Program-made: the position numbers and the translations under genes
The notes under the pieces: model-generated
The model's database searches: none
The model's input: only the letters and a program-made list of their open reading frames with translations
Told to the model about the DNA's origin: nothing
In this document: positions 7,555 to 16,305 of the stretch, in pieces
Layout: every line of letters begins with the position of its first letter
How positions within the stretch are numbered: position 1 is the stretch's first letter
Assembly: GCA_029264305.1 (NCBI GenBank)
Contig: JARICA010000022.1
Coordinates: 1 to 64,000 of the forward strand
From: Faecalimonas sp.
Lineage (GTDB): Bacteria > Bacillota > Clostridia > Lachnospirales > Lachnospiraceae
Length of the DNA: 64,000 nucleotides
Reading direction: 5' to 3'

Positions 7555-8988
7555 CTATTGTCTTTTCCCTAAAACAATTGTAACCGTTTCTTCTTTATAT
7601 GTTCCCTTATCTGCAGGTACTTGCAAGGTTACTTTTACTTTCTCTCCAATTCTATAATATTGAAGTTGTTCTTGTAAAACTTGCATTGTATCAATTCCCA
7701 CACCTTCAAATCCTGTGATAATACTTCCTTTAATAACCCCTACTCTATCTGCTCCTCCACCTTTAATTACTTCTGAAACATAGACACCTTTTGCCATATT
7801 GTACATTTTAGCGCTTTCTTCTGTTACATCAAATCCTGTAATTCCTAAATATCCTCTTTGTGCCTCTGGTACTTTCGTTCTTGTCTCTTTATTCATTAAA
7901 TTTTCCAATAACCCTCTAATATCAGAAAGTGGTATAGCATATCCAATTCCTTCTACAGCCTCAGCATTAATCTTCACTGTATTAATTCCAATTACTTCTC
8001 CATTTGCATTCAACAATGCGCCACCACTATTACCAGGATTAATTGCTGCATCTGTTTGAATTAGTTTCCCTTTAAATCCTTCCAATTCTCTTTCTGTCGC
8101 ACTAATAATTCCTGTTGTAACAGACTGTCCATATCCCAATGCATTTCCTATAGCAATTGCAGGTTCTCCAACGTTTAATTTAGAAGAATCGCCTACTGCT
8201 GCAATAGAAATTTTCTCTAATGTCTCACTTTTAATTTTATTTAACGGAACAGCAACAACAGCAACATCTCTACTAGCATCCGTTCCTTTCACAACCCCTT
8301 CCACACTTTCATTGTCAATAAATGAAACCGTAAGGCTTGTGCTATTTTCAATCACATGATTATTGGTTACAACTAATAACTCTGCATCATTCTTGCCAAT
8401 AATAATTCCAGAACCACTACTTTGACTTTCTTGCTTTTGAGTACCACCAAAGAAACTTTGTACTTCTTGTACACTCATATTTGTAATAGATACAACCGAA
8501 GGCATTGCCTCTTTTACAATCTCTGTAACATCTGATGTTACCGTCTTAGTTGATCCATTTATCTTTGTTGTATTCACCTGCGTTGTTTCACGAGGTACCA
8601 CACGATGTCTTCCAAGTAATCTATCCACAACAAAGTTACTTGCTTGGTATGTTCCACTTGCCACTACACCAAATAAAACAGCAAGACCTACACAAGCAGC
8701 CACTTTCATCCAACCTTTATTTTTGCTTTTCTTCTTCGCTTTTGGTTGTGTAGGTGGTACAGTAGTTCTTGGTGGAACATTTCCTCCCATCTGATAATTT
8801 TCTCCAATATGTGATTCTTGTTTCAAATTGGCACTCTTTTTATTTTCTTTTATAGTTTCTTGCATCGGTTCAGTAGATGATGTAGTTCTCTCTTCTTCCT
8901 GAGGTTCTTGCAAAACAAAATTTACCTCTTCCTTTGTTCTTTCCTGTATTTCTTCATTTTCATCTCCTAATTTATAATCATTGTCCAT
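7555..8988 (-). CDS. HtrA/DegP-like membrane-anchored serine protease (S1C)
   Basis: 477 aa. An acidic, Gln/Thr-rich cytoplasmic N-terminus (about 95 aa) precedes a KKKSKNKGW basic stretch and one membrane helix (near residues 97-117). The trypsin-like domain follows, with the full triad: His in TNNHVI, Asp in SRDVAVV and Ser in GNSGGAL. A single PDZ domain ends the protein (RGYLGITGFDV to the end). HtrA proteins degrade or refold damaged exported proteins outside the membrane. It stands alone between two terminators, next to wall-related genes. The family's CssRS-type control genes are not seen here. Confidence 0.93.
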   Translation of the reverse strand: MDNDYKLGDENEEIQERTKEEVNFVLQEPQEEERTTSSTEPMQETIKENKKSANLKQESHIGENYQMGGNVPPRTTVPPTQPKAKKKSKNKGWMKVAACVGLAVLFGVVASGTYQASNFVVDRLLGRHRVVPRETTQVNTTKINGSTKTVTSDVTEIVKEAMPSVVSITNMSVQEVQSFFGGTQKQESQSSGSGIIIGKNDAELLVVTNNHVIENSTSLTVSFIDNESVEGVVKGTDASRDVAVVAVPLNKIKSETLEKISIAAVGDSSKLNVGEPAIAIGNALGYGQSVTTGIISATERELEGFKGKLIQTDAAINPGNSGGALLNANGEVIGINTVKINAEAVEGIGYAIPLSDIRGLLENLMNKETRTKVPEAQRGYLGITGFDVTEESAKMYNMAKGVYVSEVIKGGGADRVGVIKGSIITGFEGVGIDTMQVLQEQLQYYRIGEKVKVTLQVPADKGTYKEETVTIVLGKRQ

Positions 8989-9114
8989 ATCTTTCCGACT
9001 CCTTCCTTTTCTTCTCTATGGATATTATTGTAAAAAGAATTTGTGTTTAAACTGTGTTTATTCATTAAAATTTTTTTGAATTATTCACTATTTTGGAAAA
9101 TGAAAAAGGGCGTA

Positions 9115-9154
9115 CATAGTAAAACGACCACACAAATGTGTGATCGTTTCTATG
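9115..9154 (-). terminator. Terminator after the cohesin-like protein gene
   Basis: Minus strand: CATAG-AAACGATCACACA pairs with TGTGTGGTCGTTT-CTATG around a 2-nt loop, with a small bulge. A CCCTTTTTC stretch follows. It lies 66 nt past the stop at 9220. Confidence 0.7.
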
Positions 9155-9219
9155 CTTTATTTTAGATATGTTCCCCCTCTACTTAACAGAGACATATCAC
9201 TTACGCTTCAATTTTTTCA

Positions 9220-10647
9220 TTAATCCAAATCAACAAAGTTTATATCAAAGTCATCTTCATCATCATCATCAAAATCAAAATCTTCAAAATCATCCAAATC
9301 GTCAAATTCTTCTTCAAAATCATCTTCATCTAAATCTTCTGAATCAAAATCGTCTTCCTTTGTAAATCTCTCTTCAAAATCGTCTTCGAAGAAATCATTT
9401 TCTTCCTGATCATCTTCTTCTACAATTGTATCCTCAAGTTCATTTTCTTCAATAAAAGAAGCCTCTTCTTCATCTTCTTCATTACTTAATTCTTTTTCGT
9501 CAATATCATATTCTTCATATAAATCATCTAACTCCAAATTACGATGGCGAAGTTTTACTGACAACACAATAATAATGATAATTAATAATAAAATTCCTAA
9601 TCCTGTACATAAAATTATCATAGAAAGATTTCCTATAATAAAATTATTTAATTTACTCACTTTAGAAGAATCTTGATTTACAGCACCAATTTGTTGTGTA
9701 ATATATTTTTGATAAGAACCTTGATTTGCATCATACTGATAAAATCCTTTTTCTCCATGACTGTCCATAGCATATACAAGATAAAACCCTTCGTGCTTTT
9801 TATCTTGCCAAGCTGGAAATTCATGATTGTTTACAGTCAATTTTACTTTTCGATAACCTTCTGGCACTTTCACTTCTTTACTTTTTTCCAACAAAACAAT
9901 TGAGGTAGATGGTGATACCGTTACTTGTACATAAGGAGAAAATGTTGCATCATCCTCATTATATAAGAAGAAATCCCCTTTTCCTTCTGCATCAACCAAA
10001 TATCCCAAAGTAATACTTCCATTTTCTTGGCGTACAAATTTTCGTTCTCCACCATCGTATGGTAATTTTGTTTCTACAAATCCTACCGGAATACTTGTAG
10101 GTGCAAATTCTTCTGAAAACTTATAAGATTTATCGCCAATTGTGATACCATTTTGATTTGTTTCTTCTTTATTGTCTCCTGCTGGCTGTTCTGGTTCTGC
10201 TGGGGGTGTTGTTCCCTCTGCAATCTGAATTGTTGAAGTTCCATTTTCACACTCAACTTTCTCTCCACCAGTTACTGTTCCAGTAGAATCTGTTACTTCG
10301 ATTTTAGCTGTACCTACTTTTAATGCTTGAAATTTCATTGTAAAACGAATCTTGTTACTTCCATCGCCTTTTCCCGAGAACTTCAATACACCATCTGATT
10401 CTTTTGTTACGCCATTTCCTTCTTTAAAAGAGAGTAATGAAGGGTCATACTTCAACGTAGCATTAAAAGTTTCTAGCGAACCGCTCCCAGCTCTCAATGC
10501 ACAAGCTACCTCTACAGTCTCTCCCGTCTTTGTCTGCAAATCAGTAAACGATACTATTCCTGATGCAGCATAACTCATCACTGAATACATCGGAACAGTT
10601 AAGCAAAATGCTAGCATAAATGCCGCTATTTTCTTCATTATCTTCAT
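9220..10647 (-). CDS. Cohesin-domain-like membrane protein with an acidic cytoplasmic tail
   Basis: About 475 aa. A signal peptide (to about AASG, residue 30) precedes a beta-rich domain of about 120 residues whose pattern (VSFTDLQTKTGETVEVACAL, LKYDPSLLSF, IRFTMKFQALKVGTAKIEV) matches cohesin/BIG-like modules. A linker rich in Pro/Glu and a second extracellular region follow. One membrane helix (IILCTGLGILLLIIIIIVL, near residue 355) separates the outside from a cytoplasmic tail of about 100 residues that is mostly Asp and Glu. The start at 10647 has GGAGG 8 nt upstream; the longer frame to 10722 has none. No dockerin protein is seen nearby, so true cohesin binding is unproven. Confidence 0.7.
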   Translation of the reverse strand: MKIMKKIAAFMLAFCLTVPMYSVMSYAASGIVSFTDLQTKTGETVEVACALRAGSGSLETFNATLKYDPSLLSFKEGNGVTKESDGVLKFSGKGDGSNKIRFTMKFQALKVGTAKIEVTDSTGTVTGGEKVECENGTSTIQIAEGTTPPAEPEQPAGDNKEETNQNGITIGDKSYKFSEEFAPTSIPVGFVETKLPYDGGERKFVRQENGSITLGYLVDAEGKGDFFLYNEDDATFSPYVQVTVSPSTSIVLLEKSKEVKVPEGYRKVKLTVNNHEFPAWQDKKHEGFYLVYAMDSHGEKGFYQYDANQGSYQKYITQQIGAVNQDSSKVSKLNNFIIGNLSMIILCTGLGILLLIIIIIVLSVKLRHRNLELDDLYEEYDIDEKELSNEEDEEEASFIEENELEDTIVEEDDQEENDFFEDDFEERFTKEDDFDSEDLDEDDFEEEFDDLDDFEDFDFDDDDEDDFDINFVDLD

Positions 10648-10755
10648 GTACTTTTCCTCCACTAATATAGTTATCCTTGTATTATATAGTATTGTTAAAG
10701 TGCTTACTCCAACAAACATCATATTGTCTATAATACACTTTTTTCATAAAAATGT

Positions 10756-11895
10756 CTACTTTTTTTCTTCTCCTGCTACACCGTGTTTACTTTTTGAAAT
10801 ATCTGCTTTGGGATCATTTAGTTTATCCCTTGTAATCCCTGTAATCATTTCAATTTTTTTCTCTATAGATTTAACTGTATCCGAAACTTCTTTCTTCTCC
10901 TCTTTTGGATATAAGAATTTCTGTAATTCCTCTACATTTTCTGTTACTCCAACAGGAATAATAACACTTCCAACTTTATCTACTCTTCCATTCATAGCTT
11001 CCATAGGAAAACCTGTTGTTTCCGTTAATTGATAATCAAAAGCACCTTTCGCTAAACTTATTATATCCGACAAAGAGAAATTTGTAGAAATTTTAGGAAA
11101 CACTTTATTTATAATCTTATTTATTGTTTTTATCTTCATTGTTTTCGCTTTTTCTACAACTTTAGTAATAACTTTCTGTTGACGCTCTGCACGTTTATAA
11201 TCACCACCTACATTTTTACGAATTCTTGCATAAGTCACAGCTTGTACTCCATCTAACTTCAACGTTCCACCGTGTGTCAAATGTGTTGCTTTCTTTTCAG
11301 CAACTGTACCTGTCTCATCAATGTAATTATTCACTTCTTTTGCTTCTTGGTCTGTCACTTCTAATTCTATTCCTCCAAGCAAATCAATCACATCTGCCAA
11401 AGCTTTAAAATCAACTGTCACATAATTTTGAATATCCAAATCGAAATTTTTATTCAATACATTAATGGCATCTTTAGGTCCTCCTGCAAAATATGCATAA
11501 TTTACCTTTTGAACTTTTCCATTCACCTGCTCTGTTAATGTATCTCTATAAACAGATGCTAAACGTACTTCTTTTGTATCATGATGAATCGATGCTAAAA
11601 TAATTGTATCTGTATGCGCACCTTTCTCTAAATCTCCATTTCTCGAATCTCCACCAAACAACGCTACCGTCATATACCCCTCTTGTTTTACTCCTTTGTT
11701 TGATCGAATATCCTCTTTACTAAAAGTTACTGTCTGAAACTTATCATAAGTTGCCATAACATATGCTGCTCCACACAGTACTAATAAAATGAGAATTTCT
11801 GAGACTAAAAAAATCACTCTTTTGATTTTTCGTCTTTTTCTTTTCCTTTGTTTTGCCCGTCGTTGTAATTCTCTTGCTTTTTCATTTTCTGACAT
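10756..11895 (-). CDS. LytR-CpsA-Psr (LCP) family wall-polymer ligase
   Basis: About 379 aa. A very basic cytoplasmic N-terminus (RKRKRRKIKR) precedes one membrane helix and the extracellular LCP domain. Family blocks are present: ALFGGDSR, the SVYRDT stretch, DFKALADVIDLLGGIE and YARIRKNVGGDYKRAERQQ, whose Arg/Asp residues bind the pyrophosphate of the lipid-linked polymer. LCP enzymes move teichoic acids or capsular polymers from undecaprenyl pyrophosphate to peptidoglycan. ATG 11895 has GGGGAG upstream, while an earlier in-frame start (11937) does not. It is the second of two LCP paralogues beside a polysaccharide locus. Confidence 0.9.
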   Translation of the reverse strand: MSENEKARELQRRAKQRKRKRRKIKRVIFLVSEILILLVLCGAAYVMATYDKFQTVTFSKEDIRSNKGVKQEGYMTVALFGGDSRNGDLEKGAHTDTIILASIHHDTKEVRLASVYRDTLTEQVNGKVQKVNYAYFAGGPKDAINVLNKNFDLDIQNYVTVDFKALADVIDLLGGIELEVTDQEAKEVNNYIDETGTVAEKKATHLTHGGTLKLDGVQAVTYARIRKNVGGDYKRAERQQKVITKVVEKAKTMKIKTINKIINKVFPKISTNFSLSDIISLAKGAFDYQLTETTGFPMEAMNGRVDKVGSVIIPVGVTENVEELQKFLYPKEEKKEVSDTVKSIEKKIEMITGITRDKLNDPKADISKSKHGVAGEEKK

Positions 11896-11937
11896 AACTT
11901 CGCTCCCCTTTTTATTTTTATGTTTCCCTGATAGCAC

Positions 11938-11966
11938 AAAAAGATTGTGTTAAACACAATCTTTTT
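11938..11966. terminator. Hairpin between the two LCP genes
   Basis: Perfect 12-bp stem AAAAAGATTGTG/CACAATCTTTTT with a 5-nt loop and T-rich flanks on both strands. It follows the LCP gene ending at 11976 and precedes the one starting at 11895. Partial read-through may set the ratio of the two enzymes, since no separate promoter fits in the short gap. Confidence 0.8.
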
Positions 11967-11975
11967 TATTATTTT

Positions 11976-13184
11976 TTAGTTAGTCTGAATTTGCGGTTGC
12001 GCTTCCACATTTTGTTCTGGTTTCGCAACACTTCCATTCATTTTTTTATCACTTGGACTTTGCCACTGTGTTTCTGGATCAGCCACTCTTTCTCCAACTT
12101 TTCTCTCTATTTTTCTACTAATAGATTTTACTTTTGATGAAGGTTCGTAATTTTCTTCTCCATATAAGAATTTATGTAACTCTGTTACATTATCCTTTAA
12201 TGTAACAGGAATAACTATACTTCCTAAACCTGGCAATGTATCTGTTGTTTTATCTGTTGGAAATCCGATATTATCTCCCAGAGTATATTTGTTGAAAGAT
12301 TTTGCATAATTTAAAATCTCTGTTGCAGAAAGACTAGTCTTTATTTTTGGCAATACCGTATCAATAATTTTATTAATTGTAGCCAAATCTGCTCTTAACG
12401 CTTTCTCTACCATCTTTTCAATAACATATCTTTGACGTTCTGCTCTTTTAAAATCTCCACCTTTTGTTGAACGTATTCTTGCATATGTAGTTGCTTGTAC
12501 ACCATCTAATGTTTGTAATCCTGCTTTTGTTACTGGATTCGCTTTCTTTCCTGCAACCTGAGCAGTCTCACCTAAAAATTTATTCAAATACGGTAATTCG
12601 ACTTCATTAACTTCGATTTCTACGCCTCCAAGTAAATCAATCACATCTGAAATAGCCGCAAAATCAACTGTTATATAGTCCTTAATCTCAAGATCCAAAT
12701 TCATATTAAGCATATCAATTGCTTGTTTTGCACCACCTTGACTATATGCTCCGTTACATTTATTTAATGTTCCTTCTGATAAATCTAAAATAGTATCTCT
12801 ATACACAGACACCATTTTCACTTCTCTTGTTTTATTATTTAAACTAGCTACAATAATGCAATCTGTCCTCGTTCCTACATCATCTCCAGCCGCTCTCGAA
12901 TCACTGCCTAAAAGTGCAAAATTAGTAAATCCTTCCCCTACATAATCTGCTAAATCGTTTACAACAATATCTTGTTTAGGAATTTTCACCGTATTTAATT
13001 TATTTAATTTTGCTGATACATATACAACCCCTGTTGCAATAAGACAAATCATTACCCCCAAAAAGCAAATAGCTATTCTTTTTCCTATACTCAATTTAAG
13101 GAACCAATTTTTTTGTCTTTTTCTTCTTCGTCTACTTCTTGCAACTCTCTTTTCCTTTGGACTTAACGATCCATTCTTTGCCAT
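11976..13184 (-). CDS. LytR-CpsA-Psr (LCP) family wall-polymer ligase
   Basis: 402 aa, paralogue of the next gene. Basic N-terminus (RSRRRRKRQK), one membrane helix (IAICFLGVMICLIATGVVYV) and a full LCP domain: LLGSDSRAAGDD, SVYRDTILD, ITVDFAAISDVIDLLGGVEIE and TTYARIRSTKGGDFKRAERQ. It should attach a lipid-linked wall polymer to peptidoglycan on the outside of the membrane. The start has AGAGG upstream. A promoter lies at 13226-13254. The C-terminal 50 residues are a Pro/Gln-rich extension. Confidence 0.91.
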   Translation of the reverse strand: MAKNGSLSPKEKRVARSRRRRKRQKNWFLKLSIGKRIAICFLGVMICLIATGVVYVSAKLNKLNTVKIPKQDIVVNDLADYVGEGFTNFALLGSDSRAAGDDVGTRTDCIIVASLNNKTREVKMVSVYRDTILDLSEGTLNKCNGAYSQGGAKQAIDMLNMNLDLEIKDYITVDFAAISDVIDLLGGVEIEVNEVELPYLNKFLGETAQVAGKKANPVTKAGLQTLDGVQATTYARIRSTKGGDFKRAERQRYVIEKMVEKALRADLATINKIIDTVLPKIKTSLSATEILNYAKSFNKYTLGDNIGFPTDKTTDTLPGLGSIVIPVTLKDNVTELHKFLYGEENYEPSSKVKSISRKIERKVGERVADPETQWQSPSDKKMNGSVAKPEQNVEAQPQIQTN

Positions 13185-13225
13185 ATATTTACCTCTTTTT
13201 TCTTATGTTTAGATATACGTCAGAT

Positions 13226-13254
13226 ATTATACACTATCTGGAAGGTGATTACAA
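13226..13254 (-). promoter_or_regulatory. Promoter of the LCP pair
   Basis: Minus strand: -35 TTGTAA (13249-13254), 17-bp spacer, -10 TATAAT (13226-13231), about 40 bp before the LCP start at 13184. Confidence 0.75.
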
Positions 13255-13284
13255 CTTAAAGTATCCAATAAATTAATTTTATCT

Positions 13285-13315
13285 AAAAACAGGACAAGAT
13301 TTCAATATCTTGTCC
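13285..13315 (-). terminator. Terminator of the DUF1015 operon
   Basis: Perfect 9-bp stem GGACAAGAT/ATCTTGTCC with a 6-nt loop, followed on the minus strand by TGTTTTTAG. It lies 17 nt after the opine-dehydrogenase-like gene. Confidence 0.83.
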
Positions 13316-13331
13316 CATTAAAATAACAGTT

Positions 13332-14459
13332 TTATATCTTATTTTTAGAATAAAATTCATATACCTCTTTTTTTGTATTTATTCCATAGTTTTGTGGAAG
13401 ATTGGCTAATTGCAAATCTTTCCCTTCAAATTTTCCATTTATAAAAAATTCTACATTTGCAAATTTTTCATACCAACTTAAGACTTCATCAATAATTGGT
13501 GTTCTGACATTTGCAATTTTTCCAAAAGATTTTATGATACAAAGCCCAAATAAAAAGTCTTCTTTAAAATATCTTGACTTTTTATCTGGTATATATCCAT
13601 CTTCGACTTTTTGCATCGGTGAAACAATTCCTTTAAATGCCTGTATACTTCGAATTTTTTCTGTCATTTTTTCCACTGTGTTAGATTCATAATGTTCTTT
13701 CAAAGATTTAACTTCTCGCAAGTCCAATTCATCATACGAATCACAAATTCTTTGTAATTCCTCATCTAACCCAATCATAACTCGTGAACTTTCGTCTGTC
13801 CATTCCTCATAAAACAAACTGTTTCTGTCATAAATCATACCATCTTGGTATTCTTTAAACATTGCATATAATCGGCTCGTATGAAGAATGGGGTTAGAAG
13901 GTGTCAACGTAACACACATATAATTTTCCAAAGATCTACAAGGCATATTAAGTAAATCCGAAATTATTTCACAAACCGCTTCTGATTTTTCCGATGGAAT
14001 AGTCCCTATTTGGATTTCTTTTTTTCTACTAGTTACATAAACTTCTTTCCCATACTCATGAATTCGTGCAATACTATGCACTCTTTGAAAGCCAAAAAGT
14101 GTGCACCCCTTATTTAACAATTCTTTACAACAAAATTCGCAACCACCACTTCCTGGTATAAACCCTAAAAAAGTTCCTTTTTTAATATGAGAAATAATAT
14201 CTTTTGACATTTCTTTAAAAATATTCGATGGCAAAGTTGATAAAATCATGTCTGCCTCTTCCAAAATTTTTAAATCATTTGAGATTGAATCAATTTCACT
14301 TTCAATTACTTCATTATTTTCTACATCTGTAATTCTAATTATTTTTTCCCATCGTTCTGGTCTCCCAGTATATAAATTTACTGTATGCACCTTTTTTGCG
14401 GCAATATCAGCTAATAGCACTGTACCAATATTGCCTCCACCTAAAATACATATATTCAT
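13332..14459 (-). CDS. Opine (octopine/nopaline) dehydrogenase-like protein
   Basis: 375 aa. The N-terminus is a Rossmann fold with GGGNIG (residues 7-12). The central block LTPSNPILHTSRLY matches the catalytic His region of the octopine/nopaline dehydrogenase domain (NPxxH), and a helical C-terminal domain follows. The family reduces the imine formed between an amino group and an alpha-keto acid, giving N-(1-carboxyalkyl) amines with NAD(P)H. It is the last gene of a three-gene operon with a DUF1015 protein and a cytidylyltransferase-aminotransferase fusion; its GAGG site lies in the stop region of that fusion, so they are coupled. I infer that it N-carboxyalkylates the amine made by the fusion enzyme. 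The true substrate is unknown. Confidence 0.72.
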   Translation of the reverse strand: MNICILGGGNIGTVLLADIAAKKVHTVNLYTGRPERWEKIIRITDVENNEVIESEIDSISNDLKILEEADMILSTLPSNIFKEMSKDIISHIKKGTFLGFIPGSGGCEFCCKELLNKGCTLFGFQRVHSIARIHEYGKEVYVTSRKKEIQIGTIPSEKSEAVCEIISDLLNMPCRSLENYMCVTLTPSNPILHTSRLYAMFKEYQDGMIYDRNSLFYEEWTDESSRVMIGLDEELQRICDSYDELDLREVKSLKEHYESNTVEKMTEKIRSIQAFKGIVSPMQKVEDGYIPDKKSRYFKEDFLFGLCIIKSFGKIANVRTPIIDEVLSWYEKFANVEFFINGKFEGKDLQLANLPQNYGINTKKEVYEFYSKNKI

Positions 14460-14462
14460 ATA

Positions 14463-16277
14463 TTACCTCAATACTTCTTTAATTGCTCCAACCAATTTCA
14501 AGTTTTCTTCCGGTCTTTTTACTGCAACCCTAATATAAGATTTTCCTGAAAATCCATTTTTAGATGATAAGTCCTTTATCAATATATTATATTCATTCAA
14601 TAAAATTTCCGTTAACTCTCTACTTGTCATTTGTCCTGTAAGTTCACACATCAAATAGTTTGCCTGAGATGGTATCACTCTTAAATATTCAATCTGATTT
14701 AACATCTCTTCATATTCTCTACGAACTTGTTTGAATTTATCCAACGCTTCTTCATAATTTGATTTATACTTTTCAAATATTTGCATATAAAATTCCGCAA
14801 ATGAATTAATATTCCAAATAGCAACATCTTTCTTCATATCAGCAATAAGTTGTAAATCATTCGTTGCTAAAATACCTAATCTTAATCCTGGAACTCCGAA
14901 AGATTTAGAAATACTTTTTACTACAATCAAATTATTGTATTCTGTTATAATTTCTTCTTCTAATAATGTAGAACTTTCTTCTGTCTCCGCAAAATCTACG
15001 AAAGATTCATCTACAACGAATTTAATATTTTTCTTTTGAGCCCACTCTGCAACCCTTAATACATCCTGTTTTTGAATATAATTTCCTGAAGGGTTATCTG
15101 GATTAATTAATACAAGAATTTGAATATCCTTATCTTCATAGAAATTCATCAAATCATCAGCAGAATATCTGAAATCTTTGCTTTCAATCCAATATGGTAC
15201 AATATCCTCTTCATTTTTACGATGAGGATACTCTTCAAATGTAGGATAAATCATTCCCACTTTTCCTTCAAGATTTTCCATTAAAGATTTAATTAATTCT
15301 GCAGCACCATTTCCAACACAAACCTGTTCTTTATGTAGTCCATAGTATTTTGCTCCCAAAAGACTATTAACCTCCATTCCCGAAGGATAATCACATAATA
15401 ATCTTTCAAAATTTGCTTTAATTTCATCCATAAGTTTTTGATTAGGATAAAATGGATTTACTAAATAACAGAAATCAATCAACTGAGGATATCTCCAATA
15501 TCCACCAAATCTTCTGTTAAATTTATTTAATTTTTCCTCTTTTGTAGCAAAAATAGACTCTGCAATATTCAAATCTTGTACATCATCAATTTCATACCAT
15601 GATTCATGTCCTAAACGTTCTGCCTTAATTTCTGGCTTATCTAACAAGGTAATTACTTTTAAAACTTGTTCATAGTATTCATTATTTCCTAAAGCTTTGC
15701 TATATGCTTCCAAGAATGGAACATAATGGCTATTAGAAAATTCTTTACTAAACTTATAGATATTAACTGTCTTATAATAATTCGGAATATCTTCAAAAAC
15801 AAAGTCTTTCTTTCCTAAAAAGTTTTTAATATTATCCTCTTCATCTAATGTAACTACAGTTCCATCCATCCAACTTTCAAACTTTGCAACTAATGCAAGA
15901 CTTGGATAGGGATTGTCTAATAACCGTTGCAATATTGAATCTTCAAAAATCAAATCTGATTCTAACAATAATGTATCATCCTGTACCAAATAATCCTTTG
16001 CCATATATAATGAATAAATATTATTTGTTTTATAATAAATATCATTATCTACATATTCGATTGGTGTAGATATGTTCAAACTTCCGATGTATTCCATCAA
16101 TTTTTTTCCTTCATATCCTACCACTACTACTATTCGGTTCAACTTTAGTGCATCTAATTGTGATAACATTCGTTCAATCATTGTTACCCCGTTTACTTCA
16201 ACCATACACTTTGTCGCATTACTTGTTAGCTCTTTTAAACGTTTTCCCATTCCTGCTGCTAAAATAATCGCTTGCAT
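14463..16277 (-). CDS. Bifunctional LicC-like nucleotidyltransferase / HisC-CobD-like PLP enzyme
   Basis: 604 aa from ATG 16277 (AAAGGA 8 nt upstream; a longer frame lacks a site). Residues 1 to about 245 are a sugar/choline-phosphate nucleotidyltransferase: AAGMGKRLKELT, CMVEVNG and the metal-binding Asp in LLESDL, closest to LicC-type CTP:phosphocholine cytidylyltransferases. Residues about 255-604 are a fold-type I PLP enzyme of the histidinol-phosphate aminotransferase group, with NPDNPSGN, VDESFVDF and the PLP Lys in SISKSFGVPGLRLG (near residue 455). This group also contains phospho-amino-acid decarboxylases such as CobD. A fused decarboxylase plus cytidylyltransferase would make a CDP-amino-alcohol. 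The aminotransferase alternative cannot be excluded. LicD upstream is a natural user of a CDP-activated group. Confidence 0.83.
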   Translation of the reverse strand: MQAIILAAGMGKRLKELTSNATKCMVEVNGVTMIERMLSQLDALKLNRIVVVVGYEGKKLMEYIGSLNISTPIEYVDNDIYYKTNNIYSLYMAKDYLVQDDTLLLESDLIFEDSILQRLLDNPYPSLALVAKFESWMDGTVVTLDEEDNIKNFLGKKDFVFEDIPNYYKTVNIYKFSKEFSNSHYVPFLEAYSKALGNNEYYEQVLKVITLLDKPEIKAERLGHESWYEIDDVQDLNIAESIFATKEEKLNKFNRRFGGYWRYPQLIDFCYLVNPFYPNQKLMDEIKANFERLLCDYPSGMEVNSLLGAKYYGLHKEQVCVGNGAAELIKSLMENLEGKVGMIYPTFEEYPHRKNEEDIVPYWIESKDFRYSADDLMNFYEDKDIQILVLINPDNPSGNYIQKQDVLRVAEWAQKKNIKFVVDESFVDFAETEESSTLLEEEIITEYNNLIVVKSISKSFGVPGLRLGILATNDLQLIADMKKDVAIWNINSFAEFYMQIFEKYKSNYEEALDKFKQVRREYEEMLNQIEYLRVIPSQANYLMCELTGQMTSRELTEILLNEYNILIKDLSSKNGFSGKSYIRVAVKRPEENLKLVGAIKEVLR

Positions 16278-16305
16278 CTTATCTTCCTTTCTCTTATCCT
16301 TACAA

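Noticed and set aside
9230-9420. ATC/TTC-rich simple repeats
   Set aside because: They encode the Asp/Glu-rich tail of the cohesin-like protein on the minus strand.
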